Positions 1 through 12,515 of a stretch of 64,000 nucleotides of DNA are shown piece by piece (the stretch's first letter is position 1; every line of letters starts with the position of its first letter). The stretch is from Grammothele lineata. Taxonomy: Eukaryota; Basidiomycota; Agaricomycetes; Polyporales; Polyporaceae. Position numbers and translations under genes: made by a program. The notes beneath the pieces are model-generated. The model searched no databases and was not told the origin of the DNA. It saw nothing but the letters and a program-made list of their open reading frames with translations. The stretch spans positions 434,001 through 498,000 of the forward strand of contig NDFF03000038.1 of NCBI GenBank assembly GCA_002150815.3, read 5' to 3'.

Positions 1-2
1 CC

Positions 3-317
3 GCCATTGTAGCGGAGTTCTTCGACTTCTCCGACGACCTACTCGACGCGCCACATCTCCAGCAGCCGATAGGCACGACGCACCCGTTCCGTGTGCTTCA
101 CAAAAAGGTCGTCTACCAGATTCCGGAGCAGAAGCGGCATGGCGCTGTCTCGGTGACGATCACCGAGGATGGACTGGTCATTTCGGTGAGTGCTGATATT
201 TACCGCAACCGAAGAGATGGTGCCTACGACGTTAATTTACGATTGTGGTGACAGAAAGCGATGTATTCTCACCAGACTAGCCAGTGGCAGACCGTCGTAC
301 ACTCTTTCACTGTCTAG
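3..317 (+). CDS. C-terminal end of an unknown protein (5' partial)
   Basis: The gene enters from the left edge. An open frame from base 3 runs to a GTGAGT donor after base 185. A 69-nt intron (186-254) ends in GACAG, and a second exon (255-317) continues in phase 0 to a TAG. The visible 82 residues are mixed polar and hydrophobic (HPFRVLHKKVVYQ, then AVSVTITEDGLVIS) with no membrane segment or motif I recognise. The end reads SQWQTVVHSFTV. Consistent phase and canonical splice sites support a real gene; its function cannot be told from this fragment. Confidence 0.5.
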
Positions 318-598
318 CAAATATGCGCGGCGGATGAAGAGGCTCGAAATACTGGGACGCTGCTAGGTAGATCGCTGAGTGGTAATTCTCGTTATGTCTG
401 ACGCTATAAAATTCTGATAGGGTTCATTCAATCCAGTCGTCACACATTCACCTGCGGGTTAACGACCATGTTCAGACGCTATGAGTACCAGCCTGAGCTG
501 TGCTGTAAACGTGTAATAAACTTCTTTTCCTGTGGTAATCAAGGTCTATTAGGCTACCTGTTCTCGGACCTCCTCTCTACAAGGCGTTCGACGTACTC

Positions 599-1899
599 TC
601 AACAAAGCACGCGGAGCTTTCCCGCCACATGAGCTCCTGATAATCCCCTCCTTAAAATGCCTATATAGTCCTGTCCCTTTCCAGAAAGCTCCTCTCTTCG
701 CGCGATGCACGAGACCGTTTCCAGCACAGGAAGACGCTCCAGCGCCGCGTCAAGCTCCTCCCACGGAAGCGCCTCCAGCGCCGGGAGGAACTCGTCGCAG
801 TGCGCGCCGGAGTGCTCGAGGCGGAGGACGACGACACGGACGCTCGGCGGTACGGAAGAGATGATGGCGACGTTCGCGTCGAACGCCTGGGCGGAGCGCG
901 ATGCCTTGCGTTTCAGCGCGTCGTCGATTTCTGCGTCAGTGATCGTCGCGAATCGAAGCTTGAGTGTCTCGAGGGACAAGCAGTGCCGCAGAGCGGGCAT
1001 ATTCCACGCGGTCGGCGACCAACTGTCTGTACAGGATTGTTTGCGGGAGTGTGGAGACGAATGATGGGAAGGGACTCACACTGTGGATTGCGTGAGAGGG
1101 CGTCTTGACTCCAGTATGAGGCCATTACGTCTGTCCATAGCTCGCGCAGAGAGCCGCTAAAGAGAGGCAGGACGTCATCTAGCGGGCGCGCATGCGGAAA
1201 GTCGGCGATCGCAACGCGAAGGACGCGCAAGTCCCACGCTGGCTTGTGGTATGCGAAGAGCTGAAGGATCCCGCTATGGCCGGCTTCGCGGGCGAGCGAT
1301 GACCGGAGGTGGAGCTCGTGAATTTGAGGAGGAGGGCCGGACAAGGAGGGGTTTATGTTGGTCCATGGATAGAGAAGCTTCTTGATCTTCAAAGTATTGA
1401 TTTCCGAGAAGAGCGACAGGAGGGCGTAGATGGGCATAAAGGAGCCTGCGACGGGCCGGCATGTGTCGATCGCGAGGCTCTCCACGCAAGGCACAATCCC
1501 GGAGGCGATGTGGTGTGGGTCGCCTGATATTTGCAGTCGCAACAAGGAAAGGTGTTGAATTCCGGGAAGGCGTACGAGCAAGGTAGAAAGCGTGAGGACG
1601 CTTAGCTGTGCGAATGTGGGAATGATGGAGTGCGGCTGGACAACTAGTGTCCGAACGAAGGCTGCTGCTTCTGAGGATGAGCGAGCCCACGATACGAGAT
1701 CTTGCAGCGTGCGTCCGGGAGAGTCTAGTTGATAACAGGTGATAACGTTGAAGAGGTGGAGACGACATGATGGAAGCCACTCGCGGCAGGAAAGTGCACA
1801 AGCTTTGAGCGCATGCGAGGAATCGTGAAGATGATCGATGATGATGTCGACCAATTCCGCTGGCAGTTTACTGCTGGATCTACATCGATTCAGCTGCAT
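599..1899 (-). CDS. F-box / leucine-rich-repeat-like protein
   Basis: Two exons: 1080-1899 and 599-1026, joined across a 53-nt GT-AG intron in phase 1, giving 415 aa. Residues ~10-55 (KLPAELVDIIIDHL, then LSCREWLPSCRLHLF) are an F-box, the module that binds Skp1 in SCF ubiquitin ligases. The rest has irregular leucine-rich segments that in this family usually select substrate. The second exon carries the conserved family end (LSLETLKLR ... GKLRVLC). It is a diverged member of the same family as the three tandem genes at 19902-26103: the C-terminal intron lies at the same place and phase. The ATG at 1899 opens the F-box frame directly; an upstream mini-exon like those of two paralogues is possible but not seen. 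Likely role: substrate receptor of an SCF ligase; substrate unknown. Confidence 0.8.
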
Positions 1900-3688
1900 A
1901 ACACTGAGTAAAGCCTACAATCGCAAGTCAGCACGAGTTTCAACAATAGCCGGTGAATATACTGCGTTTCCATAGAGCACGTCAGGTGCCTCTGCCGCTG
2001 CGGCCGACTACTAGTACGTAGGACGACGTTTCTGTCAAGTAAAGGGATCGAACCTCGGCGACGGGACTCCTCGCGAGTGGCCAGATGATTGGCGCCGGCG
2101 CCTGTCCCATACGTAAGCATAAGCTATCCACGTGAGTACCACGACGGTGGCAAGTCGCTTTCCCAGCCTCCGCCCGGGACGACCAACATTGATTCGTTTC
2201 CTCTACGTTCAGTGCTTAAAGCAGCTTCTATCCTGATGGAACTTGGCTCGCAGAAATATTAGAGGAGTTCGGACGACCCCCTCGGCCCAGACAACGGCGG
2301 CGTCAATTGTTACCGGCATCCCGCTTATAGGATGACTCCCTAGCGGAATACTGCCCTTGTACATGCAGGATATGCTCCATCCTTACGAGCTTGCGCGCCA
2401 GGTATGTACGTGTACAGCCTAGAACAGCTTACGGGACCAATGACAGTTTCTTCCAGCAGATCCGGCGGACGAGACTCTTCCATGTGTAGCTGATGTATCA
2501 CCACAGGTAGGCCCAAGAGCGGTATTCATCAGCGAATAAAGGAGGTATAGGGTTCACCATGACCTCAAGGCTGACGACACGTAGGTATCCTACCGTCCAT
2601 GTGGGGCAAGACGCTGCTACTAGGTAGCAAGACTGACAGCTTCAGAGCCGGCGTCGGTTTGCGAGGCCGAAGGACGTACGATGGTCTCACCAGGCAGTGG
2701 CATGACGCGCCATGAAACGTACTCTTCCTGTCAGCAGGACACTCCGACTGCTGCGCTGACCTCGGAATTGAGGTAGTGAAGGAACTGTGGGCGCAAGCGC
2801 TAGGGAGTCGAGGCGATATGAACGGTACAAGAGCGTCTCTGAAGGGTGGTGACCGCATGTCTACGACTCTTCGGAACGTGCGATTGACCTTTGCGAGTCT
2901 AGCCGTGCCCATTTCAAGGTTAGAAGGAAGGTGCGGCGTTAAGTTTACTCGGCGTGCTCGGACGAAAAGGAATTGATGCTCCTCCTTCAGCCCCAGAGAC
3001 CTCTGTGCGCGGCTCTACGAGGCGCTATGAGCGCGAGTCTGGCCGACACCTATTGAGTCGACGCCGCCGTAGGCCCTGAGTTCTATCCGACCATCGTCGA
3101 ACTTCGAGGACAGTTCCTCAGTCTAACGCTTAGGCAGGTGCGTATGCCAGTGTAGCAGCCTCGGATCGCGTCATCCCGCCAGGACCTACTGATACATGCG
3201 GCCGTACATGTCGGAGCCTCTTGTCGCCCCATCGTAGTATCTGACAGATTGCTTAGCCGCAGCGAGTATTGACCGATGAAAATATCGTAACAGGGGTTCT
3301 CTTGTGGTATCCGTCTGTCTGGACGTAATGCTGAAGCTTGCCATTCGGGTACTTTATCCGGCGTTCTAGTATGAACACCTGTGCGTGTTAATCAAGCAAC
3401 CGAGCATCCCGTAACAATCCTCATCCCCGCACATCCCATTGCTCACTACGAACGTGCCGGCAACCAGACATATAGCCGAAGGATCCGATAAGGGACCAAG
3501 TTGGCAACGTGCCGAAGCGACGTCGCCGGCTGCGTCTTATCCCGCCTGGTGCACCGCCGGGCCGTCAGACATGCACGCGGGGATAAGAGCCTATCTGAGC
3601 CTAATCCAGATCATAGGATGCAATTCGTACAATCCAAGGTAATATCTTACACCCTTCAAGAATTCCGCGTCTGGGCATAACCCACGCC
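1900..3688. other. Intergenic, no gene recognised
   Basis: About 1.8 kb between the start of the F-box gene (-) and the end of the small minus-strand gene. Only short open frames without family motifs, splice-compatible partners or coding-like third positions are present. No tRNA or repeat seen. Confidence 0.5.
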
Positions 3689-4321
3689 CTAAATCCGCCA
3701 ATATTCCAAGCTGGACGCGGCGCGCTCAAACGGAAACGCGCCGTTCCACTTGCGGACGTCCATCTGACTCTCGCCCACCGCCGAGCGCAGCTCCTGGACC
3801 ACCTCTCTCGCCGCTTGAAGATCGCCCGCTCGGCCGCCTTCTAGCTCCTCCTTGGCGCTTTGAATTGCCTGGCTGATGTCGGCATCGATCAGCGCCAGCA
3901 CGTCCTCCATCGGCCCATCCTCCTCCCAACGGAGGCCCACCGTCGCCCACACTACGTGCGCCAGAATCTTCAGGCTAGCAAAGCCCATCCCGGATCCGTA
4001 CAGGGTGCGCGTCCTGACTAGGACGTCTTGCAGCGCGGGCGTAGGCGCCGCACCCCTGTTTGCAGAGCCTGCAGTGAACACGCCTGTGACGTCCGGGATC
4101 GCGGTCGCATTCGTGCGAAGGAGTCGCTGTCGCGCCGCGGCGGTGAAGGCCTGAGCCATCGAGGGCGGGCTGGTGGCGAGCATGCCGCGCACGATGGCAC
4201 GGAGGCTGTAAACGTTTTCGGCCGAGATGCCATACGTCGTAAGCTGCGTCCTGAGGCTGTGCATGCGGCGACTAAAAACTCACTCATCAAGGTTAGCGTT
4301 GGCAATGAGGGTGTCGACCAT
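3689..4321 (-). CDS. Small protein of unknown function, 184 aa
   Basis: Two exons: 4284-4321 (38 nt, starting MVDTLIANANLD) and 3689-4205, joined across a 78-nt GTGAGT...TACAG intron in phase 2. The protein is mostly helical, with an Ala/Arg-rich first half (RAIVRGMLATSPPSMAQAF) and a charged second half (IQSAKEELEGGRAGDLQAA) of coiled-coil character. No signal peptide or membrane helix. I do not recognise a family; it resembles the lineage-restricted hypothetical proteins common in Agaricomycetes. It is transcribed away from the aldo/keto reductase at 4917, so the two may share a divergent promoter. Confidence 0.55.
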
Positions 4322-4916
4322 GAGGTTTCTACGGGACTGTGGGCTCAGCAACAGGCGGAGACAAGTTTATGTGGGAAATTACGGCGGTACTGACACATGT
4401 CCTAGGACAGGGCGAGCGTCTCCCATCGCGCCGGTCCGTGTATCGCTGGGGGATTGCCCAGGGGCTGGCATCGCAGTGTCCGGTAGGTGCTGAATGGTGT
4501 GGTTGGAGGGGCTGGCCTGCTGGAGGACGTCCACAGCGTCTCCCTCTTATACTGTGGGACGATGGTGACGAGCAAGAAATCAATTTTGTAGTGAGTTGAG
4601 CTATATTATCCTTCGCGCCCTAAATTTTGATTGTCTCTGATCAGAGTTACCAACACTAGCATCTAGCGCTGGACAGGCGTCACTGCCGCCGCTACCACTC
4701 CGCCGCGCCTGAGCTTGAACACACCGCACTGTCGGACGGCGCCGCGGTCATACTCTCGACCTCATTGGAGTCGGTGTACAACAGGAATCCCGCTACTATC
4801 CTCTGCTCCGTCGCAGCATGTAACGGGGAGTCGTTTACTCGCCGAGAGAGGGATATAGACTGGACGCAAACGAGCCAGGATGCTCATTCACCACCCCTAC
4901 TCGACAAATCGTGCAG
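4322..4916. promoter_or_regulatory. Divergent intergenic region
   Basis: About 600 bp between the starts of the 184-aa gene (-) and the aldo/keto reductase (+), so it must hold both promoters. I see no convincing TATA box or repeated motif and no coding sequence. Confidence 0.35.
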
Positions 4917-6576
4917 ATGGACACCCAATTTTCGCTTTCTCCGACCACTAGACTTCCTCGTATCTGGACTGGTCTATGGCAGCTGTCTAGCAACGCCTGG
5001 GGCAGCGCCCCAGCTCCTAGGGTTCGTGATGCCATGGGCGTTCACATGAGCAAGGGTTTCTACGCTTTCGGTGGGGCGTCATGATATGTCCTTCCATCTT
5101 CATTGCTGACTAGATGCGACAGATATGGTGCGCATGGGTCTACCTTCGCAAACTCCGCACTCACGCCCGTTGCCATTCCGATTGGCTTCTAACATCTAGG
5201 GTATGTTCTCTTCCACGATAGTCTGTGATACACATCACAAAACAAACGCATCTAACCGCCACACCACTAGCGGACCATTACGGGCCTGCAGAGAGCCTCT
5301 TTGTGGGTTCCGTCCTTCCGCATTCTATCAGCGCTTGCTAATTTACGACTGCAGGCAAATTTCGTCAAGAGCCTTCCTGCTGACGTGCCACGCCCTTTCG
5401 GTGCCACAAAGTGGTGTGTTTTCGAAAGCACCGAAATCACCGCAGAGCGCGTGGCCGCCATCGTCAATGAGCGCTGCGAGCGTATGCAGATGGACCGCAT
5501 CGATCTTCTTCAGGTATAGTACATCACCTCAGTTACTACCTCTGGGGCACCTCCGGCCCCCGCACACGTGGGCAGCACCAACTTCGCTCATTATACGTAG
5601 TTCTTCTGGCAGGACTACCGTGATAGAAACTACGTAGCCGCCATAGGGCATCTCCTCACGCTGCGCGGCACAGGGAAGATTCGACACCTTGGGCTGTGCA
5701 ACTTTGACACGCGCCGAACGGAGGAGATATGCGTCGAATACGGATACGGCTGCGTTGCCACCAACCAAGTCGCGGTAGGTTATCAGACGGCCCTCCGCTC
5801 CTCTCGGAGTGGCGGGCCAAATAGCGTTTGCGAGACGCGCACACGCTGACGCCAATGTGCCCCGCCGCGCAGTTCTCTATCATAGACGTGCGTCCGTTGC
5901 ATGGAATGAACCAATTGTGCCAGAGGTACGGCTTCAAGGTTCTAGCATACGGAACTCTTGTGAGTCGTCTATTACGTCTGTACGTTCAACTCGCTGAACC
6001 ATAACCGTACGGATGCAGTGTGGCGGCCTTCTCACCGACCGGTGGCTCGGTCAGCCCGAGCCCGAGCTGTACTCTGCCCCGCTCAACCCTTCTCTGCGCA
6101 AAGTTGGAGTTCCTTTCATCTCTCTGTGTATGGTTAAGATGCTCATATCACATTAACTTCAGTACCTAGACGTGATTCTGAAGGCCTGGGGTACCTGGGA
6201 GCTCTTCCAGCGGCTCCTCGCTCTACTACGCACCATTGGGGACCGCCACGGCAGAGTGAGCATTGCGAACGTTGCTACGCGCTGGGTGCTGGAGCATCCT
6301 TTCGTTGGCGCCATCATCATCGGTACGTCGTGCCACGCGCCTGCTGTCTTCTCCGCTGGGCCTGTCGCCGGAGAATAGATGCTGATCGCATCCGACGCCT
6401 CATCAGGGGCCCGCCTGGGCGTGCGCGACAGCGACTGGACGGACGACAACGCGAAGGTCTTCAACTTCGCGCTCACTGAACGTGACAAGGCGGAGATCGA
6501 GGCGCTGCTTGCGGAGTCCAACAGCAGCCGCATGATCATGACCATAGGGGATTGCGGTGCAGAGTACCGCGCGTGA
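4917..6576 (+). CDS. Aldo/keto reductase with altered active site (possibly degenerating)
   Basis: Eight exons (4917-5070, 5271-5302, 5355-5513, 5601-5774, 5873-5959, 6019-6102, 6163-6322, 6407-6576) give 339 aa, a normal length for the (beta/alpha)8 AKR fold that reduces carbonyls with NADPH. Landmarks in order: TGLWQLSSNAWG near the N-terminus, DHYGPAES (active-site Tyr), GATKW (catalytic Lys), RIDLLQ, GLCNFD, VLAYGTL, RWVLEHP. Two of four catalytic positions are wrong. The family His in FHWQDY is Phe (FFWQDY). The only in-frame splice I find across 5071-5270 yields FADHYG, deleting the Asp-Met of FDMADHYG. Family knowledge says Asp, Tyr, Lys and His form the tetrad, so activity is doubtful, though the frame is open to the stop. 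A missed micro-exon would restore the Asp but not the His. Confidence 0.8.
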
Positions 6577-7030
6577 ATAGAGGGGAAATGAAAGGAGCAC
6601 AGCTCGCCGGGGGCCCGCGCCCACGCCAATGTCGCACGCACGTCTTCTATCCGCAGTGATATCAAGTATCCAAAGTCTCTTGTGTGTTCTATCTTGTTCT
6701 ATCGTTTGCGCCACAAATGCAGTTGTACTTCTATTAGATGCGAAAGAAAGCCCGTGAGTGCGTATCATGAAGGTCCCTCGCGAGGTATGTGTCGACCACG
6801 GAATGTACTCGCAGTCATCATTAAACCGGAAGAGATGATCTATGGTACACGGCGATGTCATCAAATGACAAACCTCAGAAGAAACCGAGTATACTCTACA
6901 ATTAACCTAGTCTACAGTGTTATACATGGTGTGGACGGCTCGGGAGTGGCGACCACGAGAGCGTGGAGATCCTCGAATGCTTGTGTGAGATGCTGAAGTC
7001 CGTGTGTAGAGATGCGGCGTGAGCTGGTCA
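6577..7030. other. Tail-to-tail intergenic region
   Basis: About 450 bp between the stop of the aldo/keto reductase (+) and the stop of the large hydrolase gene (-). It should hold both 3' UTRs and polyadenylation sites; nothing else is recognisable. Confidence 0.4.
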
Positions 7031-10000
7031 TTAAAGTTTACTTAACGAGCTAGAGGCGTTGGTGGGCGTCGTCGTCGACAGGCGCGTGATCGGTTGTAGC
7101 TTCTTCTTCACGTCGCGGAGAATGCTCGTCTTCGGCTGCCAGTCGTCGAATGCGTCACGCAGCTGTGCGAACTCGCGCGAGAAGAAGTGCGACACTTTGC
7201 CGTCCGCGATCATATCGCGTAGAAGCCAGGGAATCTAAAGTTGCGATCTCAGCATGGGGGTCCATGTGGCAGTATCAGCCACAGTGAGCGAGTCTGGATC
7301 AGACGCACCTCGTAGTCGTTCTGTTCGTCGACGGCGTTGAACGGGCTGATGACCAGCTCCGCATCGGGGTCTGTTCCGTCATTAGTCATGAAGAAGTACT
7401 TGACCGCAAGGCTTGACAAGATCTCGGCTCAGCGTCAAGAACGACGGATAGTTTGTTGAGAACACTCACGAATACGTCGCGGGCTCCTCGTAGGCAGTTG
7501 AATGCCCAATCCCGCTCAATGTGCCTGCGGTGGCCTCGGAAAGGTGCGCCAAGAGCCCGCGGTCAGATAGGCCCGCGTTCATTATGCGGATAAGAAGAAT
7601 CAACAGGTTTGAAAGGAAATCAGATGAGCTGATGGGTGTGGTTAAATCAGCGTCTCGGAGGCACAGCGACGGTCACACGCACTGGTAAGCATCACTGTCG
7701 ATATAGAGCGCGCGCAAGATTCTAGGATGAGACGCGGCCGTGAAGACCCCGGAATAAATCGGGACGACTTGGTCGTTAAGAGAAGCCACGTAAACGACCT
7801 TAGTCTGGGAAAGGAGGCGTAAGCGAATATCACGGTGCTAAGACGTTGTGGCGCACTCCATGATGCATAACATTCCGAAGAGCACCGACGTAGTTCTTGG
7901 ACACGTTCGATTCCGTGTTCTGTCAAAGGTCATACATACACACGAACGGAAACAGATCGAACCAGCACGAACCTGGAACTCGAATAGCTCCCGCGCCGCG
8001 GCGTTCTCTAGGTACTGTTCCGCATCAGGCGTAAGTAAGCATCTTCGAACAGTGCTGAGCTTGTGCTACACGTACCTGAGTGTATACCTGGAGGAACGAG
8101 CTTGTCTTGAGATATCGCAATGGGCCGAGATGGATGCCACACAGCGAGAGAAGGCACACTTTCTGCGCCTGCGCTGCGGGCACGGACGCGGTGCCGCCTG
8201 CGGCGATGGCAGCGGCGGTGCGTGCGAGGGTGTCAACACTGCGCGCGGTGAGAATGTGCCCGTCCTCGATGAGGCGGTCGATGAGGTGCGTGGCGACGAC
8301 GGCACCCTGTGAATGGCTGGCGACGAAGATGACGTCTGCGGCGTGCAGGTTTTCCATCCATTCCTCGTTCTCGAGCAGGTGGTTGTAGACCCTGGATGGA
8401 GACGGCGAGTAAGAACCAGTCAATCAATGTCTCCGCCCATAGAGGAACAGGCGGGGAGCCGCGGACCAACCTGTTCGTCTTCTTGCGTATTGTGCCATCG
8501 CCTTCAAGCGCCATTGGTGTGATCTTCTTGAACTTGAACCCTTGCTCCTCCGCGAACTGCTCAAGCGCCTGCACGGTCATGTTGACGAACTTGCTGCTAG
8601 ATGAGGGAAGCTGCATCCAACATATCACCGTCAGCTTCCACCATCCCCGACCAGAGCTCAAGTGCGCCGGAACTCACTCCGCCCGCGAGCGTCCGCGTCA
8701 CAGCACCTACACAGCGCGCGTAAAAGAAGGAAAGAACAAAGTACACATCAGCGTCCGATCTGACCACAACGGTAGACGAGCAAGAAGGGGAAGCCTCACC
8801 CGGTGACCAGCCAGCAACCCCAATCACGACGACCCTACACCCCCCGCTGAGTATGTACGGGTTCAGCTGCTCCCCGAGCACGTCCAGCGCCTTTGGCAGT
8901 TCCTGCCCGAATGCCACGAACTCTCCGCTCGCGCCCGAACCCGCAACCTCGGGCGGCGTCGCGGCCCACGTCCCGAACTGCTGCTGCTCTCGTTGCTCGC
9001 GCTGCTTGCCCTTGCCCCCAGCTCTGCCTCCACTCCCACTCCCACTCCCAGCCTTGCCCTTCCCCTTCGCACCCTCGCTCGAGAAGAGCGCCCCGGCGAC
9101 GTACGACAACGCGCCCGTGATCTTCGAGCGCGCGTGCGGCGCACGCTGCGGGGGCCGGTACGCCCTTGGGGGCGCGTGGAACGTGTCCGCCCACGTCGGG
9201 AGGACGAGGTTCGGCGCTGCGGGGCGCGCGCTCCCGGGTGGGGTCGTCGTGCCCTTGCCCGTGCCAGTGGAGGCCTTGGAGGGCGCGGGCGAGGGGGAGC
9301 GCCCGCCGCGTGTCGTGTCGCGTTTGATCGACTCGGAGTCGGTCAGTGGGGGCGCGGGAGGATCTTGTTTCTTCGGCTCGCGCTCTTTGGGCGGGGGAGG
9401 CTGGGGGTGCGCCTTCTTCGATGGGGATTTAGGCGCTGCCGGTGAGGAAGGTGTCGGCGGTGGGGTCTGCTTGGGCGAGACGGAGAGCACGGAGAGCGGC
9501 TTCGGGGACGCGGCGGCGGAGCGGGGCCTGCTCGCACTCTTGCCCGTGCTGGCACTGGGGAGGGGAACCTCAATCGCTGCGGTGGGGCTCGGCTCGTCGT
9601 CGATGTCCATCACCTCCATCCCGCCGCCGTCTGCCTTGCTGTCGCCCTCCGCCTCGTTCTTGATTGTCTTGACAGCCAGCGAACGTGAGGAGAAGAGGGA
9701 GAGCCAGCCAGACTTGTTGTCCGAGATGGACGCCTGAATCGGGTTCGGCGGCTCCAGTGTCGGACTCGTCGCCGCGTCGCGCTCGACGGGAGGCGTCTGC
9801 TCAGAAGAGGGAGCGCTCTGCTCTTGATCACGAGCGAGGGCTTGCTCCTTGACCTTCTCGGACTCTGTCATTGGCACGTCGGTAGTGTCTACGTTCGCCG
9901 TGGCAGAAGTGGCTGCAGCGTCCTCCCCACTAGGCGGCTTCGTCGACGGGGACCCGTACCATGCCCATGGGGAGTACCACACCGAACCCTGGCTCCGCAC

Positions 10001-12135
10001 GGTCTCAGCGGAGAACACAGAGGGAGCTTTCTCGGGTGCTTTAGGCTTAGCATCGTCCGATCCTGCCGGCACCGCCGCCGCCTCCGCCTCTGACTCCGCC
10101 TCTGCCTCGGACTTTGCGGACGACACAGGTGGCTCCGGGGTGGGCGACTCGTCGGCAGCGCGGGGAGTCGCCGTGCCAGAAGGTGGCTCGGGGTCGTTAC
10201 TTGTGCGCTCAGGGGACGCGTCTGAAGGTTTAACTTGTGCGTCGGTAGGTTGCCCACCCCACCCGACATAGTCCCACCACGACGCCGGGCGCGAGCCGGG
10301 GACGCCTTCTATTAACGGCTCTGCCGTGAAGGCGTTTGGATCAGGCGTTGGAGGGACGACGTTGATAGCTTGCGGCACTTCTGGGGCGTCAGACGCTGTC
10401 GGGCTGTTGTCGTCCTTGTCTATTCATATCATAAAACGTCCTGTCAGCGGTGTGTTCAACCGAACACAACGTGCAGACTCACCGGTCGCCTGACCGGCCC
10501 CATCCCCTCCCTCCGGCGAAACGGGCGATTCTCGGATGTCCGCCGCCTGCGCCGACGCCACGGCCTGCTCTAGAGGCACCTTCGGCCTTCCAAGCAACGG
10601 CAAGCGGAGCGTGAAGCGGCTCGTCGACGGGTTGAGCGACGACACGGACGGCTTCCTTCCCGCCGCCCTCCCTATCGTATCTTGAGGCTCCACGACGGCC
10701 TGCGGGTTGATGAGCGCGGCGCCCTCGGCCAGACTCGTCGTGCGCGGGCGGGGCACCTCTTCGTCGACGGACGAGATGGAGGTCGCGTTACTCCGGAGAA
10801 GCTCTGCAGCGGGCGGGGAGTACTGCTTCGGGGAGAAGGAGAGGGGTGTGGGACGAGGGGCGGGCGGGATGTCGCGTGGGGGCGAGGTCGCGATGGGAGC
10901 TTCTGTGGGCGACGGCGCAGCGGGAATGGCGACCGTAGGGGACGGGGTGGGTAACGGCTGCGCAGCGGTATCGGTAGCGCTCGGAGGCGGGGAACCTGTG
11001 GAGGCGGCAGAGGCAGGTTCTGGTCCTGTCGAGCTAGAAGGCGGCGGCGGGGTTCCGGAAGCGTTGCTGTCGTCAATCTTCGACCGAGAGAAGCCGAACC
11101 AGGATGACCGCGAAGGCGTCGACTTAACGGCACGAAGCGTCTTCTGGGGCTCCGCGGAGGGGAAAGGTACGCTCATGTCGGGTGGTGGAGGCGCGTTCGT
11201 CGTCACGGCATCCAGCTTCTCCGAAGACGAAGTGGCTGGCTCGAGCAAAGCCTCGAGTGGCCGCGGAGAGTCGGTGAGGTCGACGGGATTCGTGATGGAG
11301 CCTAAGTAATCATCAGCCTACACAAGTTCAAACGGTCTAGGCCTCGTGCATAACCATATGAATAACCATATGAAAGCACGTCAGATATGCAGTCGGCTAG
11401 CGATACTGGAATGAATGCCCTGCCATCATTGGCACACGTGCATGCACGTCAACGCCGCATATATAGACCGCATATATAGCGTCGGTGTGGCTCATCGATA
11501 CCCAACGCGCCAGCCACACTAAGCCCACGTGCGTCCACGGTGCAATAGCGCATACAGCCCATGTTGCGATACGGACTGATCGGCAGATGCCTCCTCATAC
11601 GGGAGAGCATTTCTGGGATTGATATGCGCGCCGTTCGCTCGTGCAGACTCGCGTAGAGGATAGCAGGGTTTGCATGGCAAATAGCCCGCGCATATAGTGA
11701 GGTCCGAAGAAGACTATCTAACTCACCCTGTTCGCCAGACAGCGTGCCCACATTGCCAGCCATGACCGCATCTGCGGACGCATCAGTGCGCATGTCCGTA
11801 GTCAACCTCGACCGCTTCCGCTGGAGACCTCCGCCTTCTCGTCGAACCGGGGGAGGATCGTTGCGGGGCTCGACTTGGCCCATGAAACTGGATGCGTTCG
11901 AGTTGAGGCGTTCCCGCTTCCTAGAGACCTCGCTCATGATGCTCGCGGCGTCGTCGTTGAGTGCAACTGCGGGGAGCTTGTCGATGGCCGAGCCGAGCCG
12001 TGCGCCTTGTTCTGGCTGGGCGAAGACGACGGAGACGCCAGTGGCGGGGCGCTGCCGCTTAGGGGTAGAGAGGGAAGTCCTCCACTTTGGAGCCGGCGTT
12101 GTGCGTCCAGTCGAGTGGGGGGTTGTGGATGACAT
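7031..12135 (-). CDS. YMC020W-like alpha/beta hydrolase, 1337 aa
   Basis: Twelve exons: 11727-12135, 10483-11301, 8800-10419, 8678-8706, 8471-8610, 8088-8391, 7973-8014, 7857-7919, 7683-7804, 7470-7628, 7309-7411, 7031-7234; lengths and phases agree throughout. The first ~880 residues are low-complexity and probably disordered: Pro/Ser/Thr-rich, with acidic runs and Lys-Gly stretches. The enzyme part follows: the strand RVVVIGVAGWSPG, the nucleophile elbow VASHSQGAVV (Ser of G/SxSxG), YLENAAARELFEF, VYVASLNDQVVPIYSG (acid Asp) and GIGHSTAYEE (His), a full hydrolase triad. This arrangement matches the fungal family NCBI labels YMC020W-like alpha/beta hydrolase; substrate is not known to me. 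Intron 1 (425 nt) is long for this genome. No signal peptide or membrane span is evident. Confidence 0.85.
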
Positions 12136-12515
12136 AGAGGAGAGAGAGGATAGAGAGAGAGGACGAAGAGAGGACGAGCACGCTCTGCCCGCGCAGCCCC
12201 AGCCTGGCCTCGGCTACCGGAAGCAGCCCCACCTTTCCGGAATTGTCGATGACGGAAGTCGGGCGTCAACAGACGTGGCACAGCCATTTTCAGAGTCCGA
12301 AAGACACATATATAGGCGGAGATTAAACTCGTGAGAGTCTCGGAAGGCCAATCGGACAAATGCCTCGCCGCGAAAATGCCGCATCGTCGCTCCTCTTTCC
12401 CCGACTCTCATCATCCCTTTCCCCCTGCTCGCTCCCTCTCCCGCCCTTTCCTCCCTCCCCTCTCTTCCTCCTCTCATCCTCTTTCGTCAACTATACTTCC
12501 TCAACGCCTATCAAG
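12136..12515. promoter_or_regulatory. Divergent promoter region with pyrimidine-rich tract
   Basis: Lies upstream of the large hydrolase gene (-) and of a putative plus-strand gene at 12516. Bases ~12390-12490 are almost pure C/T on the plus strand, ending in a CAAG context just before an ATG. Such CT-rich blocks commonly mark transcription starts in filamentous fungi, pointing to a plus-strand transcript. Confidence 0.4.

Noticed and set aside
2040..2110. Possible tRNA on the minus strand (GGTTCGATCCC-like motif)
   Set aside because: The bases around the T-loop-like motif do not form a T stem, and no acceptor or anticodon stem could be drawn.
5071..5270. 5-nt micro-exon (ATATG at 5123-5127) restoring FDMAD in the aldo/keto reductase
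   Set aside because: It leaves the downstream DHYG exon out of phase by one base, so the direct splice was preferred and the loss reported.
8853..9737. 294-codon plus-strand open frame rich in Gly, Ser and Pro
   Set aside because: It is the antisense shadow of the large low-complexity exon of the hydrolase gene, which has consistent splicing and a hydrolase domain on the minus strand.
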